Made by a program: the position numbers and the translations under genes. From positions 248,001 through 312,000 of the forward strand of contig JAXMAB010000005.1 of assembly GCA_046350655.1 (NCBI GenBank): 64,000 nucleotides of DNA, written 5' to 3'. The notes beneath the pieces are model-generated. The model worked only from the letters and a program-made list of their open reading frames with translations. It ran no database searches and had not been told where the DNA came from. Position 1 is the first letter of the stretch, and each line of letters begins with the position of its first letter. The stretch is from JAEUHO01 sp046350655 (GTDB taxonomy: Bacteria; Planctomycetota; PLA2; JAEUHO01). Below, piece by piece: positions 1-8,036 of this stretch.

Positions 1-2
1 GC

Positions 3-269
3 CGGCTGCGGCTGCTGCCCGGGATCGGGCCGGCGCGGCTCCGCGCGATCCTGCGCGACCGCGCCGTGTCGGGGCCGGTGCCGTCGGTCGAGGCCCTCGA
101 CCGCGTGCCGGGCCTCGGACCGAGGACGGTGGAGGCGCTGCGGAGGGCGGGCGCGACGGTCGGGCGCGGGGTCGCGCCGACGTCGACGGGGTCGGTGGCG
201 CCGGACGGCGGCGACGCCTCCGGCCGGGGCGACGCGGGGCCGCGCGCGGGGGCGGGCGCGGGCCCGTGA
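3..269 (+). CDS. Helix-hairpin-helix (ComEA-like) protein, C-terminal part
   Basis: The gene enters from the left edge, so only its last 88 codons are visible, ending at TGA 267-269. Two helix-hairpin-helix motifs can be read: LLPGIGPARLRAIL at the very start, then VPGLGPRTVEALRRAG about 30 residues later. This pair is typical of the ComEA/PilT-associated DNA-binding HhH fold, which contacts the DNA backbone without sequence specificity. The tail after the second motif is a low-complexity Gly/Ala/Asp-rich stretch. The start and any signal peptide or membrane anchor lie outside the window, so the choice between a competence-type DNA receptor and another HhH protein cannot be made. Confidence 0.7.
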   Translation, partial: RLRLLPGIGPARLRAILRDRAVSGPVPSVEALDRVPGLGPRTVEALRRAGATVGRGVAPTSTGSVAPDGGDASGRGDAGPRAGAGAGP

Positions 270-294
270 GCGCGGCCCATGGCAGGATCGGGGG

Positions 295-1161
295 ATGGGC
301 CCGGCGCTCGACCCCCGCTTCCTCGACTGGATCCTCGCGGAGGACCTCGGCGCGGGCGACGCCACGACGGACGCGGTCGTGCCCGCCGACGCGACGACGG
401 TCGCGGACGTGCTCGCGAAGGCCGACGGCGTGCTGTGCGGGATCGACGTATTCGAGCCCCTGCTGCGGCGGCTCGACCCCGCAGGCCGCGTCGAGGTGCT
501 CGTCCGCGACGGCGCGAGGGTGGCGCCCGGGCAACGCCTCGCGACGATCCGCGGCCGGGCGCGGGCCGTGCTCTCGACGGAGCGGACCGCGCTGAACGTC
601 GCGCGGCACCTGTCGGGCGTGGCGACCTCGACCGCGGCCTTCGTCGCGGCCGTCGCGGGGCTGCCGACGGCGGTCTACGACACGCGGAAGACGATGCCGG
701 GCTGGCGCGACCTCGAGAAGTACGCGGTGCGGTGCGGCGGCGGCCACAACCACCGGATGCGGCTCGACGACGCGGCGATGGTGAAGGAGAACCACCTGCT
801 GACGGGGCTCGGCCGGACCGGGCCCGCGGCGATCGTCGAGGCCGTCGCGCGGATCCGCCGGGCCCGTCCGGCGGGCCTGCCGATCTGCGTCGAGGTGGAG
901 GACCGCGCCGAGCTCGAGGCCGTGGTCCCGCTCGGCGTGGACGTCGTGATGCTCGACAACTTCGACCTCGACGAGCTGCGCCGCGCGGTCGCGTGGGTGC
1001 GCGCGCGCCCGCGGCCCCACCCCGGGCTCGAGGCGACGGGCGGCGTGACGCTCGCGACCGTGCGCGCGGTCGCCGAGACCGGCGTCGACCGCATCTCCGT
1101 CGGGGCGCTGACGCACTCCGCGCCCGCCCTCGATCTCTCCGTCCGCCATCGCGGCGCCTGA
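295..1161 (+). CDS. nadC: Nicotinate-nucleotide pyrophosphorylase (carboxylating)
   Basis: NadC converts quinolinate and PRPP to nicotinate mononucleotide, CO2 and pyrophosphate in de novo NAD synthesis in the cytoplasm. The 288-residue product has the normal family length. It shows the early EDLGAGDATT motif, the substrate-binding run DTRKTMPGWRDLEKYAV followed by GGGHNHRMRL, then MVKENH, and the C-terminal barrel strands VEVE, VMLDNF and ETGVDRISVGALTHS. The ATG at 295 lies 25 nt after the stop of the upstream HhH gene, so the two may be co-transcribed. No other NAD-synthesis gene (nadA, nadB) is nearby. The next gene is convergent, across the hairpin array. Confidence 0.95.
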   Translation: MGPALDPRFLDWILAEDLGAGDATTDAVVPADATTVADVLAKADGVLCGIDVFEPLLRRLDPAGRVEVLVRDGARVAPGQRLATIRGRARAVLSTERTALNVARHLSGVATSTAAFVAAVAGLPTAVYDTRKTMPGWRDLEKYAVRCGGGHNHRMRLDDAAMVKENHLLTGLGRTGPAAIVEAVARIRRARPAGLPICVEVEDRAELEAVVPLGVDVVMLDNFDLDELRRAVAWVRARPRPHPGLEATGGVTLATVRAVAETGVDRISVGALTHSAPALDLSVRHRGA

Positions 1162-1167
1162 CCCCGC

Positions 1168-1415
1168 CGGCCGCCGGGCCTCGCGTACCCCCACGTCGAG
1201 TCCGCCAATAGATGCCGGTCGTTTATTGGCGGATCCGCCAATCGACGCCGGTCGATTACTGGCGGATCGACCCGCCAATATGCGCCGGTCGATTACTGGC
1301 GGATCGCGCCGGCCGCCGGGCCTCGCGTACCCCCAGGTCGAATCCGCCAATAAATGCCGGTCGATGATTGGCGGATCGACCCGCCAATATGTGCCGGTCG
1401 ATGATTGGCGGATCG
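1168..1415. repeat. Array of five short hairpins with TCCGCCAAT arms
   Basis: This intergenic stretch between two convergent genes holds five copies of an inverted repeat with arms (T/C)CCGCCAAT and A(T/C)TGGCGGA around a conserved centre GCCGGTCGAT. The copies are 1201-1233, 1234-1266, 1271-1303, 1343-1375 and 1380-1412. The first has perfect 10-bp arms, and the others carry at most one or two mismatches. A longer flank, from GCCGGCCGCCGGGCC through to the first hairpin, is itself repeated at 1168 and 1307, so the block looks like a duplicated segment with two or three hairpins each. The region is AT-richer than its surroundings. No gene is seen here. Confidence 0.85.
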
Positions 1416-1480
1416 AAGAAGGGCGGAGGGGGAACGGGACCGCGAGGCCCGGTGCCCTCTCACCCCCGGAACACGACGCG

Positions 1481-2020
1481 TCAGACGGGCAGGCCCCACC
1501 AGGGCAGCGCCGTGTCGCGCGCGAGCGTGCGGGCGAGGACCGTGAGGTCGAGTCGCGCCTCGCGGATGTCCTCGGAGGTGATCTCGCCCACGCGCTTCCA
1601 GAAGCGGGGCCGCAGGACGAACAGGAGCCCGCGCTGGAGCGTCGTCTCGACGACCCAGCGACGCTTCGTCTCGCGGTTGGCCATCTCGAGGCTCGTCAGC
1701 AGCCGCTCCATGTGCGCGAGCCCGCCCGCCTCGAGGCGCAGGAACACGAACGGGTACTCGTGGCGGACCTCGTCGCCGGCCGCGGCCCCGGCCACCTTGA
1801 ACGTCGGCACGCGCTCGAGGGCGCGCACGAGCGGGTACACGTCCGGGTCGTACCCGCGCTCGCGGGCCTCGAGGCGCAGTTCCACCTGCTCGATCGCCGC
1901 GTCGTCGCCGTGGAGCGCGTCGCAGAGCTCGCAGACGAGCAGCTCGATGCCCTCGACGGTCCGCCGCACCAGCCGGCGGCTGCCGCAGGACTCGCAGACC
2001 GTGGCGATCGCCGCGGCCAT
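1481..2020 (-). CDS. Hypothetical protein with N-terminal zinc-ribbon-like cysteines
   Basis: The 179-residue product begins with CESCG and about 18 residues later CELCD, a CxxC-CxxC pair expected to bind one zinc ion. It then has an acidic-to-basic helical body with a Trp-rich end (PWWGLPV). No enzyme motif was recognised. The ATG at 2020 overlaps the TGA of dapF (ATGA), so translation is probably coupled and the two form one operon. The body could be a nucleic-acid or partner-binding domain, but the sequence does not show which. Codon use matches the neighbours, so it looks like a real resident gene. Confidence 0.7.
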   Translation of the reverse strand: MAAAIATVCESCGSRRLVRRTVEGIELLVCELCDALHGDDAAIEQVELRLEARERGYDPDVYPLVRALERVPTFKVAGAAAGDEVRHEYPFVFLRLEAGGLAHMERLLTSLEMANRETKRRWVVETTLQRGLLFVLRPRFWKRVGEITSEDIREARLDLTVLARTLARDTALPWWGLPV

Positions 2021-2874
2021 CAGCGCGCCGTCGGCCACTCGCCGTCGAAGACGACGACCGCCGGGCCCGTCTTGAACACGTGCCCCTCGGGCGCCCAGCG
2101 GATGCGCAGGTCGCCGCCGCGGAGGTGCACGACGACCTCCCGGTCCGTGCGGCCCGTGAGCACGCCGGCGACGCCGACGGCCGACGCGCCGGTGCCGCAG
2201 GCCCACGTCTCGCCGGCGCCGCGCTCCCAGGTGCGCTGGATCACCTCGCCGCGACCCACCACCTGCACGAACTCGACGTTGGCCCGGCGCGGGAACACCG
2301 CGTGGTTCTCGAGGAGCGGGCCGTACCGCTCGACGGGGAACGACGCGACGTCGTCGACCCAGGTGACGCAGTGCGGGTTGCCCATGGAGAGGCACGTGAC
2401 GCGGAAGGCCCGGTCGCCGGCGCGGAGCTCCTCCTCGACGACGCGCCCGGGAGCGCCCTTCATCGGCACGTCGGCGCGCTCGAGGCGCGGCGCGCCCATG
2501 TCCACCGTCACGGCCTCGACCACGCCGTCGCGGACGGTCAGGTCGAGCCCGAGGACGCCCGCGCCCGTCTCCGCCGTCAGCCGGGCCTTGCGTGCCGCGA
2601 GGCCCCGCTCGTACGCGTACTTCGCGACGCAGCGGATGCCGTTGCCGCACATCTCGGACTCGCTGCCGTCGCTGTTCCACATCCGCATGCGGACGTCGGC
2701 CTTGTCGCTCGGCAGGATGAGGATGAGCCCGTCGCTCCCGACGCCGAACCGGCGGTCGGAGACGGCCTTCGCGAGGGCCACGGGGTCGTCCACGTGGTGG
2801 TGGAAGCCGTCCACGTAGACGTAGTCGTTGCCGCAGCCCTGCATCTTCGTGAAGGGGATCGATCCGGACGGCAC
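2020..2874 (-). CDS. dapF: Diaminopimelate epimerase
   Basis: DapF interconverts LL- and meso-diaminopimelate, the last step before meso-DAP enters lysine and peptidoglycan synthesis. The 284-residue product shows the family start FTKMQGCGNDYVYVD, the first catalytic cysteine in SEMCGNGIRC, the GNPHCV motif and the second catalytic cysteine in WACGTGASA. The GTG at 2874 was chosen because a GGAG lies 8 nt ahead and the normal N-terminal strand is kept. The internal ATG at 2844 would cut off the FTK strand. The gene overlaps the zinc-ribbon gene by 1 nt at its 3' end. Presence of DapF agrees with a DAP-type wall. Confidence 0.94.
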   Translation of the reverse strand: MPSGSIPFTKMQGCGNDYVYVDGFHHHVDDPVALAKAVSDRRFGVGSDGLILILPSDKADVRMRMWNSDGSESEMCGNGIRCVAKYAYERGLAARKARLTAETGAGVLGLDLTVRDGVVEAVTVDMGAPRLERADVPMKGAPGRVVEEELRAGDRAFRVTCLSMGNPHCVTWVDDVASFPVERYGPLLENHAVFPRRANVEFVQVVGRGEVIQRTWERGAGETWACGTGASAVGVAGVLTGRTDREVVVHLRGGDLRIRWAPEGHVFKTGPAVVVFDGEWPTAR

Positions 2875-2966
2875 GTCGGGCGCTCCGAGGGGACGGGAGA
2901 TGATCCCACGACGGCCGGGACGCGCCCCGGTCGCGCGGGGGGCCCGACCGTCGGGCGCGCGGGCGG

Positions 2967-5900
2967 CTACTGCGGCAGCCCCCACAGCAGCCACGCCGCC
3001 CAGAACGACGGGTGGGCCCAGCGCGGCTCGGACCGGACGACCGTCTGGGCCTCGCGCAGGGCCTGCGCGGGCGGCGTGCCGGCCTTCAGCCGCGCGTGGA
3101 ACTCGGTCATGAGCCGCTGCGTCGCCTCGTCGTCGACCTTCCAGAGGGAGGCGACCACGCGCGTCGCGCCGGCGTGCATCGCGGCCCGGGCGAGCCCCAT
3201 CACGCCCTCGGCGCGCACGACCGGGCCCCGCGCCGTCTCGCACGCGGAGAGCACCACGACGTCGGCGTCGATGGTGGCGCGCAGGAGGTCGGCCGCGCGG
3301 ATGCGGCCGTCGTGGGTGGGCGTGGCGGTCACGTACAGCGCCGACATCGACGGGTGCGCGCGGTCGATCATGCCGTGGCAGCCGAGGTGGACGGCGCGCC
3401 AGCGGTGCTCGCCCGCGAGCGCGGCGAAGAGCGCCTCCGCCGTCGCGCGGTCGCGGAGCAGGCGGACGTCGCCGAACGCCTCGGCCTCGCGGCCGGTGCC
3501 GGGCAGCGCCGCCATGCGCGGCCCCGGCAGCCCGCCCACTGAGGGCCGCCCGTAGACGGGGTCGCCGAGCGCCAGCACGTCGCGGCCGGTCATGGCCGCG
3601 TGCGGCCGGAGCCGGACGTAGACGGTGGCCGACGGCACCAGCGCGACGTCGACGTCGGGCAGGAGCGCGCCGAACGGGACGTACGCGAGCTCGCCGTCCG
3701 GCACGATCACGACCCGCCGCACGCGCGGCGACAGCTGGAGCGGCTCCACGATCGCCTTGTAGGCGCGCGCGAGCGCGGCGCGGGCGTCGCGCGCGTCGTA
3801 GTCGGGGTCGAACGCGACGGCCGCGCGGAGCTCCTCGACCGTCCCGAGCCTCACCCGACGGACGTCCTTGCCCGTCGCGACGAGCGCGCTCGCGAGGCCG
3901 GCCGAGAGCCGGTACGCGACCAGCACCTCGCCCGACTCGAGGTTGGCCTGGACCGTCGCGAGGTCGGCGGGCTGCGGGTAGAAGGCCTGCGCCTCCTTCT
4001 TGCGGCGCTCGATGGCCGCGTCGGCGTCCCGCAGGCGCGCCGCGGCCTCGTCCAGCGCGCGCTGCGCCTCGGCCACCATCGCGCGGTCGGCGTTGTTCGC
4101 CACGAGGCCCGCGACGGTCGCCGACGCGAGCTGTTCGGCGGCCTGCGCGGCCGCCGCCCGCTCGTACAGGGCCTTCGGCACCTCGAGGCCGCGCGAGACC
4201 TCGCGCGCGCCGAGGGCCTCGAGGAGCGCGCCGGCGCGCCCGGCCTCGTTGAACCAGTACTCGCGGTCCAGGTTGCCGGTGGCGGCCGCCGCGACCGCGC
4301 CGATGACGTAGACGTCGCGCCAGCTGGCGCGCGCCATCGCGCCCTCCTCGTCGGAGAGCCCGCGGACGAGCCGCTCGACGCGCTCGGCCGCGCTGCGCGC
4401 CCACGCCAGCGCCGCGTCGTAGTTGCGGGCGGCCAGGAACAGGCTCGCGGTCCCGGCCTGGGCCGCGGCGACGAGCCGCTCGTCCTGCAGCGCGGTCGCC
4501 GCGGTCTCGGCCTCGGCGTAGTCGCGCTGCGCGTCCTTGAGGTCGCCCGCGACGAACCGCAGCGCCGCGGCCTGCAGGACGAACCTCGCGATCGCCGGCC
4601 GGTCCTTCCGGCTGCGGGCGGAGGCGAGCAGCGGGGCGAGGTCGTCGAGCACCGCCCTCGCGTCCGCGGCGGAGCGCACGGCGCCGAACCGCCGGGCCGT
4701 GGCGACGCGGTCGTCCTCGGGGACGCCCGGCAGCACGCGGCAGCTCGCGAGGAGGTCGTCGGTCGCGTCGTCGTCGCCGACCGCGACGAGGTTGCACGCG
4801 AGCCGGCTGCACGTGAGCATCTCGCCCTCGGTGTCGCCCGACGCCTGCGCGAGCGCGAGCGCCTCCTTGCCCGCGCGCAAGGCCCCCGCCACGTCGCCGA
4901 TGTCGGCCTTGAGCAGCGCGGTCGTCACGAGGGCCCGCACGCGGCCCTGCTGGTCGCCGACGCGGGAGAAGAGCTCCTCCGCGGTCTGCATGTCCTTCAG
5001 CGCCGCGGACGTCTCGCCGAGCGCGCGGCGCGCCGTCGCGAGGTTGACGAGCACCCGGGCGGCCTGCTCGGACGCGTCGAGCCGGCGGGCCTCCTCGGCG
5101 GCGCGCACGAGCAGCGGGACCGCCGCGCCGGCGTCGCTCTCGACGAGGTGGAGCATCCCGAGGCCGGCCAGCGCGGTGACGAGGGTCGCGCCGTCGCCGG
5201 CGGCGTCCGCGCGGCGGACCGCGGCCTCGAGCGCGGTCCGCGCCTCGGCCTTGCGGCCCGACGCCAGGAGCAGCGCCCCGCGGTTCGCCTCCGCGCGGGC
5301 CCACGGCCCCGGCTCCCCCACCTTCTCCCGCAGCGCCACCGCCGCCTCGATCGCGTCCACCGCGCCGAGCACGTCGCGCGACCGCTCCCGGGCCGTCGCG
5401 AGGCCCTCGAGCGCGGTGGCGCGCAGCCCGTCGTCGCGCGCCGCCAGCGCGACGCGCTCGAGATCGCGCCAGCACTGCGCGGCGCGCACCGGCGACACGA
5501 GCAGCGTCTCGAGGGCCTCGAAGTGGCGCCCGAGCGCGGCCTGGCGCCACCACCCGAAGCCCTCCGCGACCGCCGCGACGTCGGCGGCCGCGCGCGCCGC
5601 GTCGGCGTGGCGCGCGAGCCCGCCGAGGGCCCGCGCGCGCTCGTACCGCATCGCCAGCGACGTGGGGTCGTCGCCGAACGCGGGCTCGGCGGCGCGCACG
5701 CGGGCCTCCACCTTCGCCCACGCCTTCTCGCAGGCCGCCGTTCGCACCTCCTTGAACGCGGTGAACAGATCGCGCGCCGCCGGCCGGCCGTCCGCGAGCC
5801 AGCGCAGCAGCCCCTCGCCGTACGGCGGCGGCATCGCCCTCGCGAGCCGCTCCGCGGCCTCGCGGTGCCCGCCCATCGCGAGCACGTCCGCGACGAGCCA

Positions 5901-6089
5901 CGGGTCGGGGTCGAGCCCGCGCGCGACGTGGCCGACGGGCGCGTCGTCCTTCGCCTCGACGGCCTTCAGCACCCGGGTGGCGGTCGTCTCGAGATCGTCG
6001 GGCGCGCGCGGGTCCGCCGCGCGCGCGAGGGCAGACCCCGACCCCACGATCGCGAGCACGACGGCGATGCGACGAAGGAGAGTCCCCAC
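2967..6089 (-). CDS. Secreted TPR-repeat protein with C-terminal CHAT protease domain
   Basis: The 1040-residue protein begins with a signal peptide (about residues 1-24, ending ALARA). It continues as a long run of helical TPR-like repeats to about residue 640 and ends in a CHAT domain, the caspase-like fold of HetF and separase relatives. The catalytic His lies in HLGCHG (residue 905) and the catalytic Cys in VLSACET (residue 950). The family-typical end AHPSFWAAWLLWG is present. CHAT proteases cleave partner proteins that the TPRs recognise; the substrate here is unknown. No CRISPR locus is nearby, so this is not a Craspase. The GTG start has a TACGCT box 6 nt ahead. Export of such a protein is unusual. 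Confidence 0.88.
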   Translation of the reverse strand: MGTLLRRIAVVLAIVGSGSALARAADPRAPDDLETTATRVLKAVEAKDDAPVGHVARGLDPDPWLVADVLAMGGHREAAERLARAMPPPYGEGLLRWLADGRPAARDLFTAFKEVRTAACEKAWAKVEARVRAAEPAFGDDPTSLAMRYERARALGGLARHADAARAAADVAAVAEGFGWWRQAALGRHFEALETLLVSPVRAAQCWRDLERVALAARDDGLRATALEGLATARERSRDVLGAVDAIEAAVALREKVGEPGPWARAEANRGALLLASGRKAEARTALEAAVRRADAAGDGATLVTALAGLGMLHLVESDAGAAVPLLVRAAEEARRLDASEQAARVLVNLATARRALGETSAALKDMQTAEELFSRVGDQQGRVRALVTTALLKADIGDVAGALRAGKEALALAQASGDTEGEMLTCSRLACNLVAVGDDDATDDLLASCRVLPGVPEDDRVATARRFGAVRSAADARAVLDDLAPLLASARSRKDRPAIARFVLQAAALRFVAGDLKDAQRDYAEAETAATALQDERLVAAAQAGTASLFLAARNYDAALAWARSAAERVERLVRGLSDEEGAMARASWRDVYVIGAVAAAATGNLDREYWFNEAGRAGALLEALGAREVSRGLEVPKALYERAAAAQAAEQLASATVAGLVANNADRAMVAEAQRALDEAAARLRDADAAIERRKKEAQAFYPQPADLATVQANLESGEVLVAYRLSAGLASALVATGKDVRRVRLGTVEELRAAVAFDPDYDARDARAALARAYKAIVEPLQLSPRVRRVVIVPDGELAYVPFGALLPDVDVALVPSATVYVRLRPHAAMTGRDVLALGDPVYGRPSVGGLPGPRMAALPGTGREAEAFGDVRLLRDRATAEALFAALAGEHRWRAVHLGCHGMIDRAHPSMSALYVTATPTHDGRIRAADLLRATIDADVVVLSACETARGPVVRAEGVMGLARAAMHAGATRVVASLWKVDDEATQRLMTEFHARLKAGTPPAQALREAQTVVRSEPRWAHPSFWAAWLLWGLPQ

Positions 6090-6440
6090 GCTGGGAGCGT
6101 ACCCCCTCGCGCCACGGGACGTCGTGCAACAGTGGTGTCCTACTCATTCATCCACGCTTCATCCCGCGATGGCGCCTTCACAGGTCGGCACGCGCCGTTC
6201 ACGACGGGCCGGGCCTCGCGGTCCCCCACGCACGACCTTGTCCGGCGTTCACGCCGTCCTCACGACCGACACGCGCTCTTCACGCGAATTCGCGCGAGTT
6301 TCACGGGAAATGAACGGATTCGTCTTCCGCTCAGATTCTCGCGGAAAGGGCTCAAGTGCCGGCGGGCGGCTGCCGTAGAGGACGGCGGTGAGACGGCACC
6401 CACCGGTGCCACTGGGATGCGGATGTCCCCTGGGGGGGAT
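6090..6440. other. Long intergenic region with repeated TTCAC words
   Basis: No gene is seen in this 351-bp stretch between the divergent CHAT gene and the small exported protein. It is less G+C-rich than its surroundings. It carries several TTCA or TTCAC words on the plus strand (near 6144, 6155, 6176, 6197, 6247, 6277 and 6299), some about 20 nt apart, which could be regulator contacts on one DNA face. One copy of the dispersed GGGCCTCGCGGTCCC motif is at 6209-6223. A G-rich ribosome site precedes the ATG at 6441. Confidence 0.4.
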
Positions 6441-6815
6441 ATGCGCATTTCTCGTTCGAAAGCCCGACGGCTTTACCGCACGGCCCGGAGTGTCGCGATG
6501 ACCTTCGCGGTCTCCGCAGCCGCGCACGTCTTCATGGTTCATTCATCCCTCTTCACCGCGTCCGCGACCACTTCATGTGACGTGGCCGCCGTGAAGAACG
6601 CGTTCGCCGACGACGACGGGATCGAGCCCGTCGCGTCGTCGGGCGTCTACCGCTCGGCGCCCAGCGCGCCGCGCGCGACCGAGTCCGTTCCGGTCGACGG
6701 AGCCGAGCCCGCGCCGGACCTCTCGAGCCTCACGCTCGAGCTCACCCGGAGGGCTGCAGGCCCGTCGCTCGACGCGGCCTTCCCGCTCACCGTCCCGCCC
6801 CCGCTGTCCCACTAG
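6441..6815 (+). CDS. Small exported protein of unknown function
   Basis: The 124-residue product has a basic N-terminus (MRISRSKARRLYRTARS), a hydrophobic stretch at about residues 18-42 and a Ser/Pro/Ala-rich remainder, which suggests export or membrane anchoring. The ATG follows a run of seven Gs that can act as ribosome site. The second half has the strong G/C third-base bias of real genes here, while the first 40 codons are less biased. It ends 15 nt before the STAS gene with an AGGAG between them, so the two are probably one operon. No family was recognised. A role linked to the STAS partner is inference from position only. Confidence 0.55.
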   Translation: MRISRSKARRLYRTARSVAMTFAVSAAAHVFMVHSSLFTASATTSCDVAAVKNAFADDDGIEPVASSGVYRSAPSAPRATESVPVDGAEPAPDLSSLTLELTRRAAGPSLDAAFPLTVPPPLSH

Positions 6816-6830
6816 CCGCAGGAGCCGACG

Positions 6831-7292
6831 ATGACGACGCCCGCCGACCTCGACATCCCCTTCGAGCCCGACCACTTCCTCGCGATCACGGTCTCTCGGC
6901 CGGCCGCCGGCGTCGCGGTCGTGCTGCATGTCGAGGGTCACCTGGACCACGACACCGTGCCCTTGCTCCGGCAGCGCGTGGCCCCGTTCCTGGGCCACGG
7001 GCTGCGCGCGATCGTGTTCGACCTGGCGAAGCTCGAGCTGATGACGAGCCCCGGCCTCGGCGCGTTCCTGAACGTGCGTCGGACGCAGGAGAAGACGGGC
7101 GGGCAGTGCCTGTTCGTGAACGTGCCCGCCCGGATCCGCCGCGTCCTCGACGTGATGGACGCCGTCCCGGCCGAGGACGTGTTCGCGAGCACGCGCGAGA
7201 TGGACGCCTACCTCGTCGCCCTGCAGCGGGGCGAGATCGACGAGCGCGCCGACGAGCACGCGCCGCAGGCCGACCACCCGGTCCACGGCTAG
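6831..7292 (+). CDS. STAS-domain protein (anti-sigma factor antagonist type)
   Basis: The 153-residue product matches the STAS fold of SpoIIAA/RsbV-like proteins: strand VVLHVEGHLDHDTV, helix, then IVFDLAKLELMTSPGLGAFL, where the phosphorylatable Ser/Thr normally sits, then FVNVPARIRRVLDVM. These proteins bind an anti-sigma kinase when unphosphorylated and so release a sigma factor. Here the loop reads MTSPGLG rather than the common DSSGLG, so either Thr or Ser could be the switch residue. A charged tail of about 25 residues follows. No kinase or sigma-factor gene is next to it. The upstream small exported gene is its likely operon partner. Confidence 0.85.
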   Translation: MTTPADLDIPFEPDHFLAITVSRPAAGVAVVLHVEGHLDHDTVPLLRQRVAPFLGHGLRAIVFDLAKLELMTSPGLGAFLNVRRTQEKTGGQCLFVNVPARIRRVLDVMDAVPAEDVFASTREMDAYLVALQRGEIDERADEHAPQADHPVHG

Positions 7293-7360
7293 GCGCGGCG
7301 GCCGCCCGGCTGCGCCCCCCCACGCCGAGCCGGCGGTCGCGCCCGCAGGCCAGGCCAATA

Positions 7361-7378
7361 GGTTACCTAAAGGTAACC
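7361..7378. repeat. Perfect 7-bp inverted repeat GGTTACC-TAAA-GGTAACC
   Basis: The arms GGTTACC (7361-7367) and GGTAACC (7372-7378) are perfect and separated by TAAA. They lie in a local A/T-rich patch 69 nt after the STAS stop. This could be an operator or a short RNA hairpin; it lacks a following T-run, so it is a poor terminator. Confidence 0.6.
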
Positions 7379-7429
7379 ATACTGCCGTAGCGCATCCCCT
7401 CCCCCGGTACGCGAGGCCCCGCCGCCTTC

Positions 7430-7516
7430 GTGAAACCAAGGGCAACGACCCTGTGGTTCCACGTCCCCCCCGGTAAGGGGGGCGACAGCGGGACAACGGG
7501 CTACGACCCCGTTGTC
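7430..7516. terminator. Cluster of three consecutive hairpins between convergent genes
   Basis: Three stem-loops follow each other. At 7430-7462, GTG-AAACCA-AGGG pairs with CCCT-TGGTT-CCAC with one bulge. At 7465-7482, six C pair with six G around CGGTAA. At 7492-7516, perfect 9-bp arms GACAACGGG and CCCGTTGTC enclose CTACGAC. They sit between the STAS gene and the convergent 101-residue gene, so a bidirectional terminator is likely. The tight succession could also be a structured RNA. Confidence 0.55.
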
Positions 7517-7550
7517 TCGGTGTCGGCGGACGGCGGACCCGGGGGGTGGG

Positions 7551-7856
7551 TCAGGCCAGGACGATCGAGGGCCCGACGAACGCCAGGAACGGCTCCCAGG
7601 CGCCCTCGACGCCGGTGACCTCGACGTGGGCGAGGTGCTCGCGGCCCGAGCAGCTGACCGCGCGAACGACCGCCGGCAAGGCGGTCGAGGCCCCGTCTTC
7701 CCAGTCGAGCACGAGCCGGACGGCCGACGCCAACGTGAAGGCGTGCGGGCTCCGGATGGCGGCCCGATGGCCCGTCAGCTCGAGGGCCTCGGCCGGGTGG
7801 GCCTGGCCGTCGATCTCGACGTGGACCTGCGTGGGTTCCAGGGCGTGCGATCGCAT
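7551..7856 (-). CDS. Small hypothetical protein, possibly PilZ-like
   Basis: The 101-residue product is a mostly beta protein with alternating polar and hydrophobic strands (QVHVEIDG, AVRLVLDWEDG, EHLAHVEVTGV). Size and strand pattern recall a minimal PilZ domain, but the hallmark RxxxR and DxSxxG c-di-GMP contacts are not clear, so the family is doubtful. The ATG at 7856 starts a compact protein. The reading frame stays open far upstream only because stops are rare in this G+C range. It stands alone, convergent with the STAS gene and divergent from rph. Confidence 0.5.
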   Translation of the reverse strand: MRSHALEPTQVHVEIDGQAHPAEALELTGHRAAIRSPHAFTLASAVRLVLDWEDGASTALPAVVRAVSCSGREHLAHVEVTGVEGAWEPFLAFVGPSIVLA

Positions 7857-8006
7857 GGGCGGGGTCTCGTCCGTGCTTCGGCATCCCTGTCCGAGCGGCG
7901 GTGGCCCCCTTTCGGCCGGACGGGCGCCCGGTCTTGACCCGGGGGGCACGGGACCGACCGGGGCCGGTCCGGTCGTCCCGTCGGCGGCCCGGGGGCGCTC
8001 GGGGAG

Positions 8007-8012
8007 TAGCAT
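8007..8012 (+). promoter_or_regulatory. Putative -10 box TAGCAT of rph
   Basis: TAGCAT lies 24 nt before the rph ATG, followed by CCCCGCC and a GGAGG at 8026-8030. The same TAGCATCCCCGC sequence is the -10 candidate of two porin genes (near 46051 and 48221), which supports it. No clear -35 box is seen. Confidence 0.5.
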
Positions 8013-8036
8013 CCCCGCCCCCGCTGGAGGAACGCC

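Noticed and set aside
279..1211. Long open frame overlapping nadC in another frame
   Set aside because: It is Arg/Gly-rich nonsense caused by the rarity of stop codons at this G+C content; the nadC frame carries all family motifs.
1226..2818. Open frame of 530 codons on the plus strand across the hairpin array and dapF
   Set aside because: It runs antisense to dapF and the zinc-ribbon gene, and its composition has no sign of a protein; a shadow.
2967..6089. CHAT gene as part of a type III-E CRISPR (Craspase) system
   Set aside because: No gRAMP, csx or repeat array is nearby and the protein has a signal peptide.
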